Of a stretch of 64,000 bases of DNA, positions 45,350 through 57,740 are shown in pieces. The DNA comes from Mesostigma viride. Lineage: Eukaryota > Streptophyta > Mesostigmatophyceae > Mesostigmatales > Mesostigmataceae. Under the pieces are notes generated by a model. That model made no database searches. It was not told where the DNA came from and worked only from the letters and a program-made list of their open reading frames with translations. A program made the position numbers and the translations under genes. The stretch covers positions 5,001 to 69,000 of the forward strand of contig RPFO01000103.1 of assembly GCA_009746045.1 (NCBI GenBank), given 5' to 3'. Within the stretch, counting starts at the first letter, position 1; every line of letters starts with the position of its first letter.

Positions 45350-48300
45350 CCTCGGAGCGATGGCACAGGATCAGGCCACACAGGATGTGCCCATCCAGGA
45401 TCCTCGGCGCACCGGCCCGGGGATCATCATCACCGCGCTCCCACTGGGTCCCTGCCGCAGCAAGTGCAGCAACGGCAGCCGCTGCAGCAAGGGCAGGTGC
45501 AAGCGCATGGCCAGGGCCATGGGAACCATACGTCGCAGCAAGTGCAGCCACAGCCGCCGCAGCAACAACCACAGCAGCACCAGTTTGTGCAGGGACCCCC
45601 GCAACATCGGCGGCAGCAAAGTGGTGGCGGTGGCGGAGGTGGGAGTGGTGGTGGTGGTGGTGGAGGTGGATGCGGCGGTGGCTGGGATGGGCCCGACCTG
45701 CCTGGCATCACGGCACCGGCAGACATGCACCGCGTGATTGAAGTCACGCAGCAGGGGGGGACCGGCGCGGCCCAGGTGCAGGTGAGGCAGGCGTCGTAGA
45801 TTAGAGGAGGTGCAGGGGAGGCAGGCGTTGTAGAAAGGAAGGAGGTGCAGGGGAGGCAGGCGTTATAGAAAGGAAGGAGGTGTAGGGGAGGCAGGCGTTG
45901 TAGAAGAAAGGAGGTGCAGGGGAGGCAGGCGTTGTAGAAGAAAGAAGGTGCTGGGGAGGCAGGCGTTCTAGTCTTCTTCCTATTCCCCTTTCTATTTGTT
46001 CCTATTTGTTTCTTCCTATATCCCTTTCTTTCGCAAGCTCTGTTTCTTTCAGACCTTTTTTGTTGACTGCAGTGTCAACGCTGACGATTGGCACCTCTGA
46101 TTACCTTGGTGCCTTTCTTGTGTTCCTCTGACGCATATAAAAACATAGCCCCGCCCCTCTTCTGCCCCCCATTCCCCATCTGAAAACCCTTGCCCTCTTC
46201 CGCCCACTCGCCCCCCTTTCTCCTCCCCCCTCCTCGTTGTCCCGCAACCTACCATTATCACCCCTATTCCTCCCCCCCACGCCCCCAGGTCCAAGTGCGT
46301 GTGACGCTCCTCGCTGCAGGGTTCGTGATCGGTGCCGGCGGGCTGTCCGCGCGCCAGATGGCGACAAAGTACGGCACGAACGTCCAGTCCTGGATGGACG
46401 CGAGCCCGGTCCATGGCCCCACCCGCCTGTTCTGCGTCCAAGGGCGCGACACCGCCGCCCATGCGGTGGTCTCCCTCATCCGCCGCGCGGTCTTGCGCTA
46501 CGCGAGGCTGTGCGAGGCCAAGCGGCGCGGCGAGTTTGTGCCGCGGCTGCACATGATTGATGGGATCGAGTTTACCTACCAGCCGCCGCCACGCAAGTCG
46601 CTGTTCCCCGCCGGGGGTGGGAGCTGCGGCGGCGGCGCCCCCCAGGGGGCGGGGGGTAACGGGAACGCGAGCTCGAATGGGGGCGCCAATGATGGTGGCA
46701 ACGGTACCGCCATTGCGAGTGCCGTTGGGAGTAGTACCTATGGGAGTTCCAATGGGAGTGCCAATGCGAATGGAGGCATGGGGAATGGGGGCAGTGCGAG
46801 CGGCCCGGTGGCTCCCTTCAACGGCTACCCACCCCTGGGAGCGGGTGACAGTACTTACCCGCCAGACAGGGGCGCCACCGCCGTGAGCGCCCATGGTGGC
46901 GCGGCATCGGGCGCGGCCGATTTCAACCCCGCACCGCACGCGTCTTCCTTCTCGAGCCCACCCTTTGGGACCACGCTAGCGATGCCAAGAGGCGTGGCGG
47001 CACCCGTTTTGACCGCCACGGGGGCATTGTCCACGAGCCTGCGTATCGGGGCGTTACTGACGACTACCACGGGTGGCACTTCTGCCGCCACCTCTGGGGC
47101 CCCTGCTGCCCCAGGAACCCCCTCCCCCTCCGGTACCCTCAGGACCACAAACGGCTTCGAGGAGGCCGCCTGCTTTCCCAGCAGCAGCCACAGTGGCCAA
47201 CATGTCCCTAATCCAAGCCCCGACCCACCGCGCCTGTGCAGGGAGCAGTTCCCGATCGATCCGTTTTATAACCATAATTCTGGCGCGGGGGGGGACACTG
47301 CTGGGGGCGGTTCCAGCGGGGCCCCACGGTCGCCCTTGGGCGCGCCAGGTGGCGCCCAGCGGCTCTCCTTTGATGGGATGGGTGGCGGCCGACCGCCGTC
47401 AAACGTTGACGGGCTCACACGGTGGTCGTTTGAGGCGTCGAGAGGCCCCTCGACGTCATTCGACGGGTCCAGGAATTCCTCCATCGACGTGTCCAGGAAT
47501 CCCAAGTTCGACGCTGGCCCCATGCCCTCTGGCGGGGGGTTGCAGCCTCTCGTGGCGGCCAACGGGGGCGGCGAAGGCGCATGTGATGGCGGCGGCGACG
47601 CAGGGAGGGGGGTCATGACAGGCCATCTCGGCCACCACCGCCAGACCGCCAGCTGGTCAGGCCAGGAATATCTTCGCGCCCCCACCGCTCCGGTGGTAGC
47701 GCCACAAGTGCCGACTCTCAACGGCAAAGATGCGGCAGCAGTGCCGGCGGGCCTTGGCGGCAGCGGCTTTGGCCGCGGCTATCATCACATCAACAACGCC
47801 AACTTTGGCCGCGACGCCGACAACAGTGCTGGCTGCAGGAGCACGGGTACTAGCGGCAAAGATGGCGAAAATGATGGCGGAAATGGTGGCGGAAATGGTG
47901 GCGGGAATGACGATGCCGACGGCAAGCATGACGACCTCACAGATGACTACCGCGAACTGGAGGCCTCTTGGAGTTCCTTCTTGTACTCCTCTTCCGCTGA
48001 TGCAGGCACGGGCATAAGGATCCCGGATCCGTCTCTGGCCGCTGGCGGACGTCACCGCCGTGGCCGATCCTGTGCGTCCGCAATCCCCAGCATGACTGGG
48101 TATGCTCTCGGCGTCCCATCCGAGGATGCTAGCCTGTTTGGCAATGGCTTGGATGCTAGCCTGTTTGGCGACGGTTTGGCATCCGAGGATGCTGGCCTGT
48201 TTGGCAATGGCTTGGATGCGTTCCGGTCTGGGCATGTTCCCGCTACGGCAGAGGAGGCTTGTGGTGACGTATCCTCTGGCCGGGTGTTCCACTGGGTCAG

Positions 48301-51300
48301 CACCCGCTCCAACGAAAGCGGCAGCTGCGGCAGCAGCGATAGGCGAGACACGGACGGCGTCACCAGGGACCTCTTTGGCGCAGGCCTGGCACATGGCGGC
48401 GGCGTGATGGGCAGCTACGCCAGTCGCCCGGACACCGACACTGGCTCCGTTGGGGATGCGATGTTTGCGATGCGGTGTGCGGCCAGCCCTTCCGGCGGCC
48501 CTTCCTCCCGAGAGCGGGTGGTGCAGGCGCCAGCAGGAGCGTCCTCGAGCTCCTCGCGACTCGGACAAGAGCCAGCGGTGGGCACGATTGGCATCCCCAT
48601 TGGGAGTGGCCGGGACCGAGGCCGGGGCCGTGACGTTGGTGGCCATAAGCCCAGCCAGTCATGGCACGGATCGCCCACCGGCAGTGAGGATGTCGGCGGG
48701 GGGTTGTTGGCGGCACGGGCTGCGGCGGCAGGAATTAGTTCGGACGGCGGCCAGAGGGGGGCCGGCCCGCTCTCATTCCCCTCGTGCCAGGATCTGCCGG
48801 TGGATTTGGACCAGGAGTGGGAGGTCGGGTGGCATGGCGGCCAGCACAAGGCTTCTCTCTTTGGCCAGGGGGTTGGTCTTTCGGGGCATAGGGAAGGTCC
48901 ATTCGGGCAGTTGCAACCACCGCAGCAGGCTCAGCCGTGGACGCTGCACCACCCGCCGCTGCCCCCCCCCCACCCCCACGGGGCTGTAGGGGCGCACCAC
49001 ACGCGCCACCTTTCAGCGCTCTGGCCGGCCGCAGGCGGGTCGCCGATGTCGCCGGTTACGTCATCGTCGCCGACGCTGACATCAACGTCGCCGTCGCTGG
49101 ACCCGCTGCCCTCGTCGTCCGGCTTGGCCAGCGACTCTCTCCCCCTGGGTGATGTCTCGCAAGGCAGGCCTAGTCCTGCCGCCTCCACCACGGGTACGGA
49201 CGCAAGCACTGCGGACTATGCGTCGCTGGATTGCACCTCCCGAATCCAGCCTGGTCCTGCCGCCGCCACACTCATGACGGGGTGGCGAAATCCGGGTACC
49301 CATGCCTCTCCCCCGGACGTCACCCGCCGACGACGAAACTCGGCCGACTTACTCCCGTCACCCTCCCCCTCGCGGTTCTCGTCATCGTTATCGGCCATGT
49401 CTGCGCCTGGCGTTTGGATGGCTTCATCCTCGGCGACGTCGACCGAGGCTAGAACCGATGAACCTCATGACCGCTCGCCCGGGGGGGTCGCGCGCGCGGA
49501 GTCTAGGGGGGTGCAGGTTCCCGCGGCCGGGCCCATCGCACGACCTGCCCGGCATTCCGCCGATTCCCGCCTCTCCTCGCTCGGCTCCTCCTCTTTGCCG
49601 TGCTCGTTCGACCGCCGTTTTTTCTTGTCCTTTGACGCGGCGATGGCTGCGGCGTCCGCGCAGATGCCAGTGTCTTGCTCTGCAGAGGCTCCCCTGGACC
49701 GTTTCTTGTCCCCCTCCCTCGGCAGCAGCAGCAGCAACAACAACAACAAGGGCTCACAAGCGCCAGAAGGGGACCAGAACAGCAACAAACTTGACAGCAA
49801 CGACAAGGGCCCAGAAGGGGACAAGGAGAATGACCTAAATGGGAACAAGGTCGGCACGACAGCCTCGGGGGACAAGAGCAGCCGCAACGACGATGGCTTC
49901 ATCATTTTGGCCGACGGCACCGCCCCACCCGATGTCTGCAACGCCCGTGGGTGCCGGCCACCGATTGACGGCATGGGCTCTGCGCCCCCGCACCCGTCGG
50001 GAAGGGGCCATCCCGATGATGACTGCGGTCTGTTTGCCCCCTCGGAGGACGCCGATGGAGGCTCGTCGGCAGCGCGGGCATGTCATGACCGGTTCGTGGA
50101 GAGACTGGCCGCGCTGGTCCCTCGTTCAGGCCGCCCCTCCCCCATCCTTTCCTCCTCTCTCTCAATTGCCCCGCAAGGGAACCGCTCGTACGGCTCGCCC
50201 TCATCCCTTGGCTCCCGCGCCTCGTCCCTCTCCTCCTCATCGTCCTACTCCTCGTCGTCCTACTTGTCCTCGTCGTCGTCAGAGGGGGGTTCTGCGGGCC
50301 CTGCCTCCCGCTCCCGCTCCCCGTCACCGCCCGGGTCGGGCCACGATGGCCCTGACCCTGGCCTTTGTGCACGTGCTGGCCTGGATGCACCCGGCGACGG
50401 CCATGCGTTGTCATCGGGTGAGCGGCGTGGCTTGATGGCCGGCGCTGGTCGTGGGGGTCTCGGTAGCAGTGAGGGTCGCGGTTCGGTGGCCTCCGACGGC
50501 CACGCCGCCTCAACAGATGGCCTGAGCAAGGGCGGTGGCCATTCGACGAACCGCGAGTGTCCCGTGCGCGCGGCAAGTCTGGCCGAGGGCGACATCTCTC
50601 CTCGGGGTGTCCCTGACGCCCTCGGTCCTGACCAGACGGTGAGCAATGAGTCTCATGGCCCAGAACACGGTCTCCGTGAGGGCTTGGGTGGCAGTATAGA
50701 GGGGACGGCACAGCGACCATGTGACCTACCCCCCCAGACCAGCACGGCATCGGGCACGGTGGGGGGTGCCGCAGAGGAGGGTGAAGGCTGCCCCAGCCCC
50801 GACCTGTCCCAGGCTGCAGGGACGGATGCGAGAAGTGCCCTGTGCCATATTGCTGCTGGGACCGATGTAACGGGTGCCCTTTGCCAGGCTGCGGGGACGG
50901 ATGCGAAAAGTGCCGTGGGTGCTGGGTCTCTCGACGCTGACGCGTCGCTTCCTCTCTTTGCGGACGACTTCGTGAGCTACCTGGCCGAATGCAGTGACCC
51001 CACGGGCTTGTACAGTGACCCCATGGACTTGTACAGTGACCCCGGGGGCTCGTGTGGGAAGCACGCGGGGTATCTCCCCGGCGAGCTTGGCTGTGGGGTC
51101 GGCTCGGCCCGCATGGATAGCGGCCTGACCGCTCTGTGTGACACGGGTAGCTTTCCCTTTGGGCCAGATCGGTGGTTCCGAATCCAGGGCGGAGGCAGCG
51201 GTGCCTTTTCTGGGCTCATGCAGGGGCATGGCGGCCGCATGGGGGTGGACGTGGATGTCGACATGGACGACACGCTGTCGCTGATGCGGGCGGCCGCAGA

Positions 51301-51748
51301 GGCCTGCCTCCAGCAGCAGCAGCAGCAGCAGGGCACACTGTTCGGGGAGCGGGAGCGGTTTCAGGACAGCGAGCGCTTGCAAGGCATGCTGTTTGTGGAG
51401 CCGTGTCAGGATCACAAGTGGCTTCCGCAGCAGCAACCGCACGATTCTTTTGGGGAGATGGCTGGGGGCATGCCGTTCGCGGAGCGGGCAGCGGGTGCTG
51501 AGGGCCACATCAGCTCCCTCGATTTCATGAATGACGTCCTTGCCGCCGCTAAGGGGAAGGCGCTTGGGGAGTCGCCCGCAGGGCCGCAAGGTACAGCAGG
51601 GGAGGGACTGGGGGTGGGGGCGGGCGCGGGGCGCTGGCGAGCGTTTCCCATGTCCAGCCTGAGTGGTGGCTTTGGGGGAGTCGGGTTGGGATGTTCGAGC
51701 GCCCCGGCATGGGCTGGTTGCTGCGCGTCGGGGGAAGCCTTGTGGTGA
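41281..51748 (+). CDS. Very large low-complexity protein with one KH-like RNA-binding domain
   Basis: Three exons, phase 0, GT-AG: 41281-41847 (189 aa), 42836-45781 (982 aa) and 46289-51748 (about 1819 aa); about 2990 aa. Exon 1 ends in a charged helix (ERERALKKEAAVRRKLEARR...) continued across intron 1 by EIRALVEKSRQERLQREG, a likely coiled coil. Exon 2 is disordered: Ser/Pro/Ala, a His-Ala repeat near 44285, poly-Ala runs near 44635 and 45305, and a Gly/Gln end. Exon 3 opens with the only recognisable fold: VQVRVTLLAAGFVIGAGGLS (GxxG loop is GAGG), TNVQSWMDA and GIEFTYQPPPRKSLF, a KH-type module at about residues 1172-1280. The rest is disordered, with small internal repeats (LFGNGLDASLFG, LYSDPMDLYSDP) and a Gln run near 51312. 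A role in RNA handling is inferred from the KH module only. The true 3' end may be spliced differently (donor-like CAAG-GTACAG at 51590). Confidence 0.7.
42717..42757 (+). pseudogene. Copy of the exon 2 start and acceptor in KH-gene intron 1 (possible 15-base microexon)
   Basis: CCCACAG then GAGATCCGCGCACAG and GTGGAA. The real exon 2, 106 bases on, starts GAGATCCGTGCACTCGTGG. The copy ends in a GT, so it could be spliced as a 15-base in-frame exon (EIRAQ), or it is just a decaying duplicate. Confidence 0.6.
45776..45975 (+). repeat. Tandem array copying the exon 2 donor edge, KH-gene intron 2
   Basis: The exon end and donor (GTGCAG-GTGAGGCAGGCGTCGTAG) are followed by five degenerate copies, each GGTG(C/T)(A/T)GGGGAGGCAGGCGTT, spaced about 35-40 bases. 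In the copies the donor GTGAGG has become GGGAGG. Confidence 0.8.
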
Positions 51749-52895
51749 TACATGTTTCGGTGCGCAGGAGAATCCGACATTTCAGTGAGGAGGATCCCAC
51801 GACGGCGCGGCTTCCCCACGACCATTCCCCGCGCCCACCCCTTCCTGCTCCTGCTCGGGTTTCCCTTGACAAAGTGAGGCAGCCAGCTGGCCTCATGTGG
51901 GATCCGAGCGGCCTGCGGCGGCGGCGTGACTATCGTCGAGGCAGGATGCAAATGAATAGGAAACACAATCCGGCTCGTGGATGTCTCCAGATCTGTTGTT
52001 GTGGATGTATATCCAGGTCAGCGTTGCCTGTCTCACTCGTGACGTGGTCGTATCCAGGTTTGACTGTCTCCGCGTGACAGCCACACAACTAGAGCCGAAC
52101 TGTACTTGTGCAGCGTGATAGGCGGGTCCGCATCTACCAGCCAGGGAGACGTGGGTACCATCTCTCACATATCCATGGGACAGAGGCCTGGGGAATCGGC
52201 GGGGACATGAACTGGAGACACGGAGAGACGTAGCGAAACAGCGTCTGCCGGTTGGTTTGTGAAACATGAAACCTTTGGGTACCGAGGCCCCAATGTTAAT
52301 ACGAATCCATAAACTGGGGCGAGGTAGCGTCATGAAACTGATTTTTTTTTAGAAGCCCCCCCGGCAAGGGCAGTCGCGCAATCAACTTGGATGCCAGGGG
52401 CGGCCGCTCGTATTTTAATGATGAGCGGCTATGCTGCTTACCCCGGAAGAATCACGGGGTGTTGTAACCATTGTGAAATAATGGGTGCCAGTGTGACACC
52501 AAGGTAGCAGTCCCTCATTGCAGGTACTGCAGGTACAAACAAGGTTATTGCCTTGTCTGTTGTGGGTCTATTTGTAGGGTCGAGGTTTTGATTATCTTAG
52601 CTGGTGAGCGCCCACTTGACAGGGCAGAATCGAATGCATCGCTGTAGTTTGTGGCATGTAGGCCTCCCATATTGTCATCAAGGCCCATCGGCCTCGCTTC
52701 GTTTACTGCTTCTTTATCGGCAGGGCTATCGCGATGCCAAAACTACATTTGTGTACATAGCTCTAGGCCAAAAGAGTGATTTCTATCGTAAGTGCCTCTA
52801 TTTGATTTTCTCTAGTTGGCAATCATCCGCATTAGTAGAACTTTGTCTTGCACTTCCTATAAAATCGAGGTCGCCTTCTTTTCAGATGGGCCATG
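51749..52895. other. Region downstream of the KH gene
   Basis: Probable 3' UTR and intergenic DNA. No gene or repeat recognised apart from short AT stretches. Confidence 0.35.
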
Positions 52896-53155
52896 GGGCC
52901 AGTGCTTGTTCTGATCAGACACTCCGCAAAGGTGAAAACCTTTGCGTTCAGTGCCGGGCCGCGGAAAACGCGGAAAACGCGATCTGCAAATGAATCCGAC
53001 CGGAATCGAACTGGGGACCTCTCGCACCAATTTTGCTGACTATAGGACGGACGTCTCCGGTTACCATGGCATCGCCAACTTACACCTACAGTCATCCGCA
53101 AAAGTTCTCCTGTCCGGGGAGTGATGCAAGCCTTTCGGATTTGGTACTTGTGCCT
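52896..53155 (-). repeat. tRNA-like SINE-type repeat, copy 2
   Basis: Inverse copy of 3707-3960, covering the same length with scattered differences. The B-box-like motif (GGAATCGAACT on the plus strand near 53013) is conserved. Confidence 0.5.
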
Positions 53156-53321
53156 ACAATATTAACTAGTGGAAGCTAGATGTCAAGGTATGTGATTCTC
53201 AATTTTTTTTTCCCTGCTAATCCGGAGGTTATAATAACCAAGTAATCTTTTGCTATGCATGTATACAGGTCTGTAGCAACCTTTGATTTGCATTCGACCG
53301 ACCGAGGGCACCATTCATTAA

Positions 53322-53548
53322 TTAATTAATTAATTAAACTCGTGCTCCCGTTGGCCGGGTAGTACGTCACGGAGCACCGAAGTGCTTTTAATCCCTGTGT
53401 GTGCACAACAGGAAGAAAGGGCAGAGACCCCCTTTCTCAGGACTGCATGCCACAAAGGCATGCCACAGCTGCAATCGGACTCGGTAAACGATCCGGCAAG
53501 ATCTGTGGGTGCAATAAGATCCATGTGAGCATATCATAACAAGGAGCG
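53322..53548 (-). repeat. ORF1-C element, 3' UTR only
   Basis: TTAA tail, damaged bulged hairpin, the UUCG-capped stem (GGTGCT side near 53372) and about 150 bases of 3' UTR. Truncated near 53548, where an RT1 3' UTR piece on the plus strand begins (53557-53637). Confidence 0.7.
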
Positions 53549-53639
53549 AGGGCACCATAGATATAGAGTTGGCTTGTTTTTGTAGATAGATTAGACCGGT
53601 AGGATTGTGTGTACCCATCCATTCATCCATCCATTAAAT

Positions 53640-53700
53640 TAAATTTAAATTAAATTATAACATGACTCCGTTGGGAGATCATGTAGCACATATTCCCTTG
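53640..53700 (-). repeat. RT2 type 3' tail
   Basis: Hairpin 53661-53683 with the long lower stem CATGA/TCATG and an A/T-rich tail, directly before an ORF1-B fragment of opposite orientation. Confidence 0.7.
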
Positions 53701-55004
53701 CTTTCCACCTTCGACGACGCCAGACCCAGCTATTTCGACATGCCACCCATCAGGATACTGGAGCTCGTGTTTTATGGGTCATACGCCTCCATTTTCGACC
53801 TGTGCCAACGCCTTCAAAGCCTTAGTCGCCTCCGCACTGGACCTGACGGCAGGTTTACTCACCGACCTGAGAACCTGGCCCACTGGTCTCGCCCCCAACT
53901 TCAGCTCGCCGCCCTCTTTTCCATCCTTCAGCGCTCTGTCGCGGACCTCTGGACCCCCTCCCCCTTGACCGAAGCCACCTTCCTCCTCCACCTCCAAGAA
54001 GCCATCTCACAGCACGTGACGCCCCTAACTGCAGATGTGGCAGCTGTGGGTCGCACGCTGGCTGCTGAGCTCCCCACCATCCCCACCACCACCGCCACCC
54101 TCCTCGCCTCCCCCCCCCCCCCCCTCCGCCTCCACCGCCTCCATCACCGCCCAGCTCGATCCGCAACATCGACCAGCGTCTTAAGGATAATGCCATCGCT
54201 ATCGAGGTCCTGCAGAACTGTCACCGCAGGCCTCACCGCCCAGGCGGTGAAGGACATTGCCGCCAAGCCAGCCCCTGCTGGCCTGGCCGCGGCGATGCTC
54301 CTCCCATTACGACCTGGGCGGACATGCTTAAGCAACATACCACCTCCACCACCTCCGCCGTCGCAGCCCGGCTCCAGCGGCAGACGCTTGACCTCCGCGA
54401 GGAGGCCGAGCTCGCCAAGCGCAGCCTCAACGCCATACTCAAGAACTTCGACATGGAGGAAGGTGAGAATTCCGAGAAGCTTGCACGTGCGTTTGAGAGA
54501 AAAATCCTTGCACGCATGGGCCTCCTTGGTGAGATTAAGCTGACCGCCCACCGCCTCCCCCGCGCGCGGGGTAAGGCAGGGGCGCCTCCGCTTCTACTCA
54601 TCTTTGAGAGCCCAGCGGACAAGATTTCGTTTCTCAGACGCCGCAAGCGGCTCGAGAAGACTCACTTCACCGTGGACGACGACTTGACCCTGGCGCAGCA
54701 ACAACGGCGACGGGAGCTATGGCCGACCTACCTCCAGCTCCGGCAGACCAAGGCGGGCCAGCCGGTGCCCGTACTGGAAGGGGGCGGCCATCTACGTCGG
54801 CCACAAGCCCTGGCACGCGACCCCCTCGACCACCCCGGCCCCAGCGACCCCAGAAGCCCCAGCCTAGGGGAATACAGCAGCAGTAGTGTAGAATAGTTAG
54901 ACAGTGGCCTTGTACATGCCCGCCTACTACAGGCACTATACCAGCTGAGGCCTAGCATTTTTAGTCATGTACATGTGTGCCTATGATGAGCCACCCTCCA
55001 GATG
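53701..55004 (+). pseudogene. ORF1-B element, nearly full ORF1 with frameshifts
   Basis: Plus-strand copy. An N-terminal half (ELVFYGSYASIFDLCQRLQS, then ISQHVTPLTADVAAVGRTLAAELP) is followed after frame changes near 54120 and 54220 by the coiled coil and RRM/C-terminal region (54324-54770). The end differs from other copies by a short insertion near 54765 (GTGCCCG), which shifts the last residues. The 3' UTR is cut at about 55004 by another tail. The copy helps place the frame in the central part of the 60.6-kb ORF1. Confidence 0.75.
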
Positions 55005-55228
55005 ATTAATTAATTAATTAATTAGGAACATAACTCCGTTGGGAGTATACACATGTAGCACATAGCCCTGAGAAGGGGCATATGAGCCTATAATACATTC
55101 TAAGCTACTTCCTGCAAGGGTGGGAATGTAAACAACACTTGCTCTAGGTGCACCAGGGCACCCGCACCCTCATGGTCTATCACGCTATGCCCGGGTAAGG
55201 GGGGAGCATGCCTGCGAGGGGGAAGATC

Positions 55229-55239
55229 ATCATGGCTAT
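55229..55239. repeat. Target-site duplication of RT1 copy 2
   Basis: ATCATGGCTAT repeated exactly at 58964-58974, outside the two ends of the RT1 insertion. Confidence 0.85.
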
Positions 55240-56094
55240 TAATTAATTAATTAATTAGACTCGTGCTCCCGTTGGGGAGTCACGGAGCATTAACCCCGAT
55301 GGATGGATGGATGGATGGGTGCAAACATTCCTACCGGTCTAATCTATCTACATTGGCTACATTCTACATCTATCTAACAGCATTCTAACTACAACATCTA
55401 TCTAGGCAGCCGCACGCTGCCCTAGGGGGAGCTATCTGGCGTGCCTCCCGCGGGATTGCACACGCGGGCGCTTCCCCACTGGGGGGGGCTCGTTGTCCTC
55501 TATGACCTGGGCCCACTTGGCCTTGTCCATCATCTTCTTCCAAATCACGGAGAGGCCTAGGCCCCCCATGTCCTCTACTAGCTGTTCTTTGAAGGTGCGG
55601 GCCTTGCGGCGTCTAACATCACTGGGCCCAGCCCACGTCAGGAGGTGCCGGCCAGGCTGGGCTGGTCGCAGTCCTGCGGGGGGGCCACGTGAGGTGTCTA
55701 CCTGCACTAGGAACTCAGATTCTGAGAATTTTCTCAAAACCCTCAATTTTCTCACCCTTTGTGAGAATTTTTTGAGAAAATTGAGAAAAATCTCAATTTC
55801 TTCCCGCAAACACTAGCAAAAAAATCTCACCAGGGTGAGATTTTGGTGAGAAAAAGGGGGTTTTGGTGAGATTGGGGTGAGAAAAAACCCTAAAGTGAGA
55901 AAAAAGGTGAGAATGGGTGAGAAAAAGTGAGAAAAAGTGAGAAAAGTGAGAAATTTCTCACCAAGAGTATAACACAAGAAAAATCATGAGTCAAATTGGT
56001 GAGAAATTTCTCACCAAGAGTATAACACGAGAAAAATCATGAGCTTTATTTCATTAAGTCATTGATGTGAAAATAAACTCAGCACCACTAATTA

Positions 56095-56560
56095 ATTAAT
56101 TACATGACTAATTAAACTCGTGACCCCGTTGGGTCACGGAGCACCGAAGTGCTTTTAATCCCTGTGTGTGCACAACAGGAAGGGCACAGACCCCCTTTCT
56201 CCTTCATGCCAAAGGCATGTCGCAGCTGCTATTGGACCCGATAAACGATCCGGCAATCTGTGGGTGCAATAAGACCCATGTGAGCATATCATAACGGGTG
56301 CATGGGCAAGTAATCTGAGCATAGCCATGACGTAGCATGGTTGTACAAGGACTAAGCTAAGGCTATGGCTGGTTGTGTACCGTGTGTTAGCGGTGCACGT
56401 GACTAGGTATAGTGGCTCAGCTAGGCAAACATTCTAGGCATGGCTGCCATGGCGGCAGAGACTACCAATGATTACAAGCTAGGGCTATTCTAGCCCGCAG
56501 GGGGCGTCCACATCTTGTGGTTGATCATCAGGTCCCCGCCCCTCCAGTACACCTTGGGAC
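56095..56560 (-). repeat. ORF1-C 3' fragment inside the CACTA element
   Basis: TTAA tail, a shortened hairpin (56119-56138: stem CGTGACCC/GGGTCACG without bulge), the UUCG-capped stem and the 3' UTR up to the last ORF1-C codons (YWRGGDLMINHKMW). It breaks off at 56560. Confidence 0.75.
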
Positions 56561-56979
56561 GTCAGGATTGTTGATTCCCAGCACGTTGAACGCGTTGTGT
56601 CAGCACAGCGATCCCCCCTGCATCCAAACAAAGGCACACCGATAACCAAGAAAAGAGTATGCAAATGTGTAGCCTTGTTCATTGAAATTATGGCTGGCTT
56701 ACGCAAAGAGCGACTGTAAGATGACCTATACAGTGGGGCCGGAAACAGCTTGCTTGATCAGGGCGTGTTTTTCGAGCTTCACTGGCCGGGAGTGTCTAGG
56801 GGTGAGAACCATTGCTGCGATCGCTTTCCCACCATTTACGAGGAAATACCCGCAAATGAAAAACCACTGAAACGGTCTAGCTTGATTCAGTCATTACATT
56901 AGCCACATGCCATCATGCATGTTTCCAAACGTCCAAGAACTGCACACGGTGCAAATGCAAAAATCCGGAGGACACGACC

Positions 56980-57390
56980 TCATTGCTTCATATTTGTATG
57001 CAGAAGAATAAAAAAGTAACATGCATTAAGGGCCCGCCTGCATAAAGGGCCTGAATTCTGATGCGGGCCCAACGGCAGCACCGCCATAGCAGATAAGGGC
57101 CCGCAGTCTGATGCGGGCCCCACGGCACCACCGCCATAGCAGAGCTCGAAGGTCGTGGTGCGCGTGAAACGTACGTATGCCCTTTGTCGGTAGGTGCCGT
57201 TGGGGTCAAATTGGGTGCCGCCAAAATCAGGCCGACGCGTCAATAGACTGAGGCCGTCGATGAGTGCCATCATGCGGCTTGGGTCACTTCTGTTGGAGAA
57301 CTTCAGGTAAGTTAACTTAATGCAAACCACTGGTCGCCCGCGTCGGGAACCGGCCCAACGGCTCTCCCGCAACAGAAAATTACGCGGCAT
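56980..57390 (-). pseudogene. Unrecognised protein-like fragment carried by the CACTA element
   Basis: Not recognised. The minus-strand frame contains protein-like text (DPSRMMALIDGLSLLTRRPD, GTYRQRAYVRFTRTTTFELC). It is followed by a tandem duplication of about 65 bases (GGGCCCGC...TCTGATGCGGGCCC...CACCGCCATAGCAG) at 57029-57142. It could be a captured host exon. Confidence 0.3.
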
Positions 57391-57509
57391 ACTGCATAAG
57401 TCGTCGGATCGTTACATTTCGACGGTCAAGATTTCATGATAAGGTTTGCGTTCAATTTGCCGCAGTTTGCCGCCCAGAGAAAGTAGTCGTTGGACTCGTT
57501 GCCCACGAT

Positions 57510-57740
57510 GAAACACAATCAAGCAAGCTGTTTCCGGCCGGCCCCATCGTCTAGGTCATGTAGTCGCTCTTCACGTCAGCCAGCCATAATTTCAATGCAC
57601 AAGGCTACACATTTCCATCTCCATTCATATTCATAATCCTGCACGACTCGAAAACGCGGACAAGATAGCGGCAGGCTCGAGCTACCATGGTCCGGATTCT
57701 CCCGATTTCTGGCCTGCGCTGGTTGTCTCCTTGATATTGG
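57510..57740. repeat. Repeat 'R' copy inside the CACTA element
   Basis: Direct match to 7715-7940. The part equivalent to 7632-7735 lies inverted at 56735-56855. Confidence 0.65.

Noticed and set aside
43135-45747. Second gene on the minus strand of KH exon 2
   Set aside because: Frames are short, overlap each other and consist of translated CAG/GCC repeats.
47657-50750. Minus-strand frames opposite the KH gene, up to 329 codons
   Set aside because: Antisense shadows of a GC-rich exon with no recognisable domain; the plus-strand frame is continuous for over 1800 codons.
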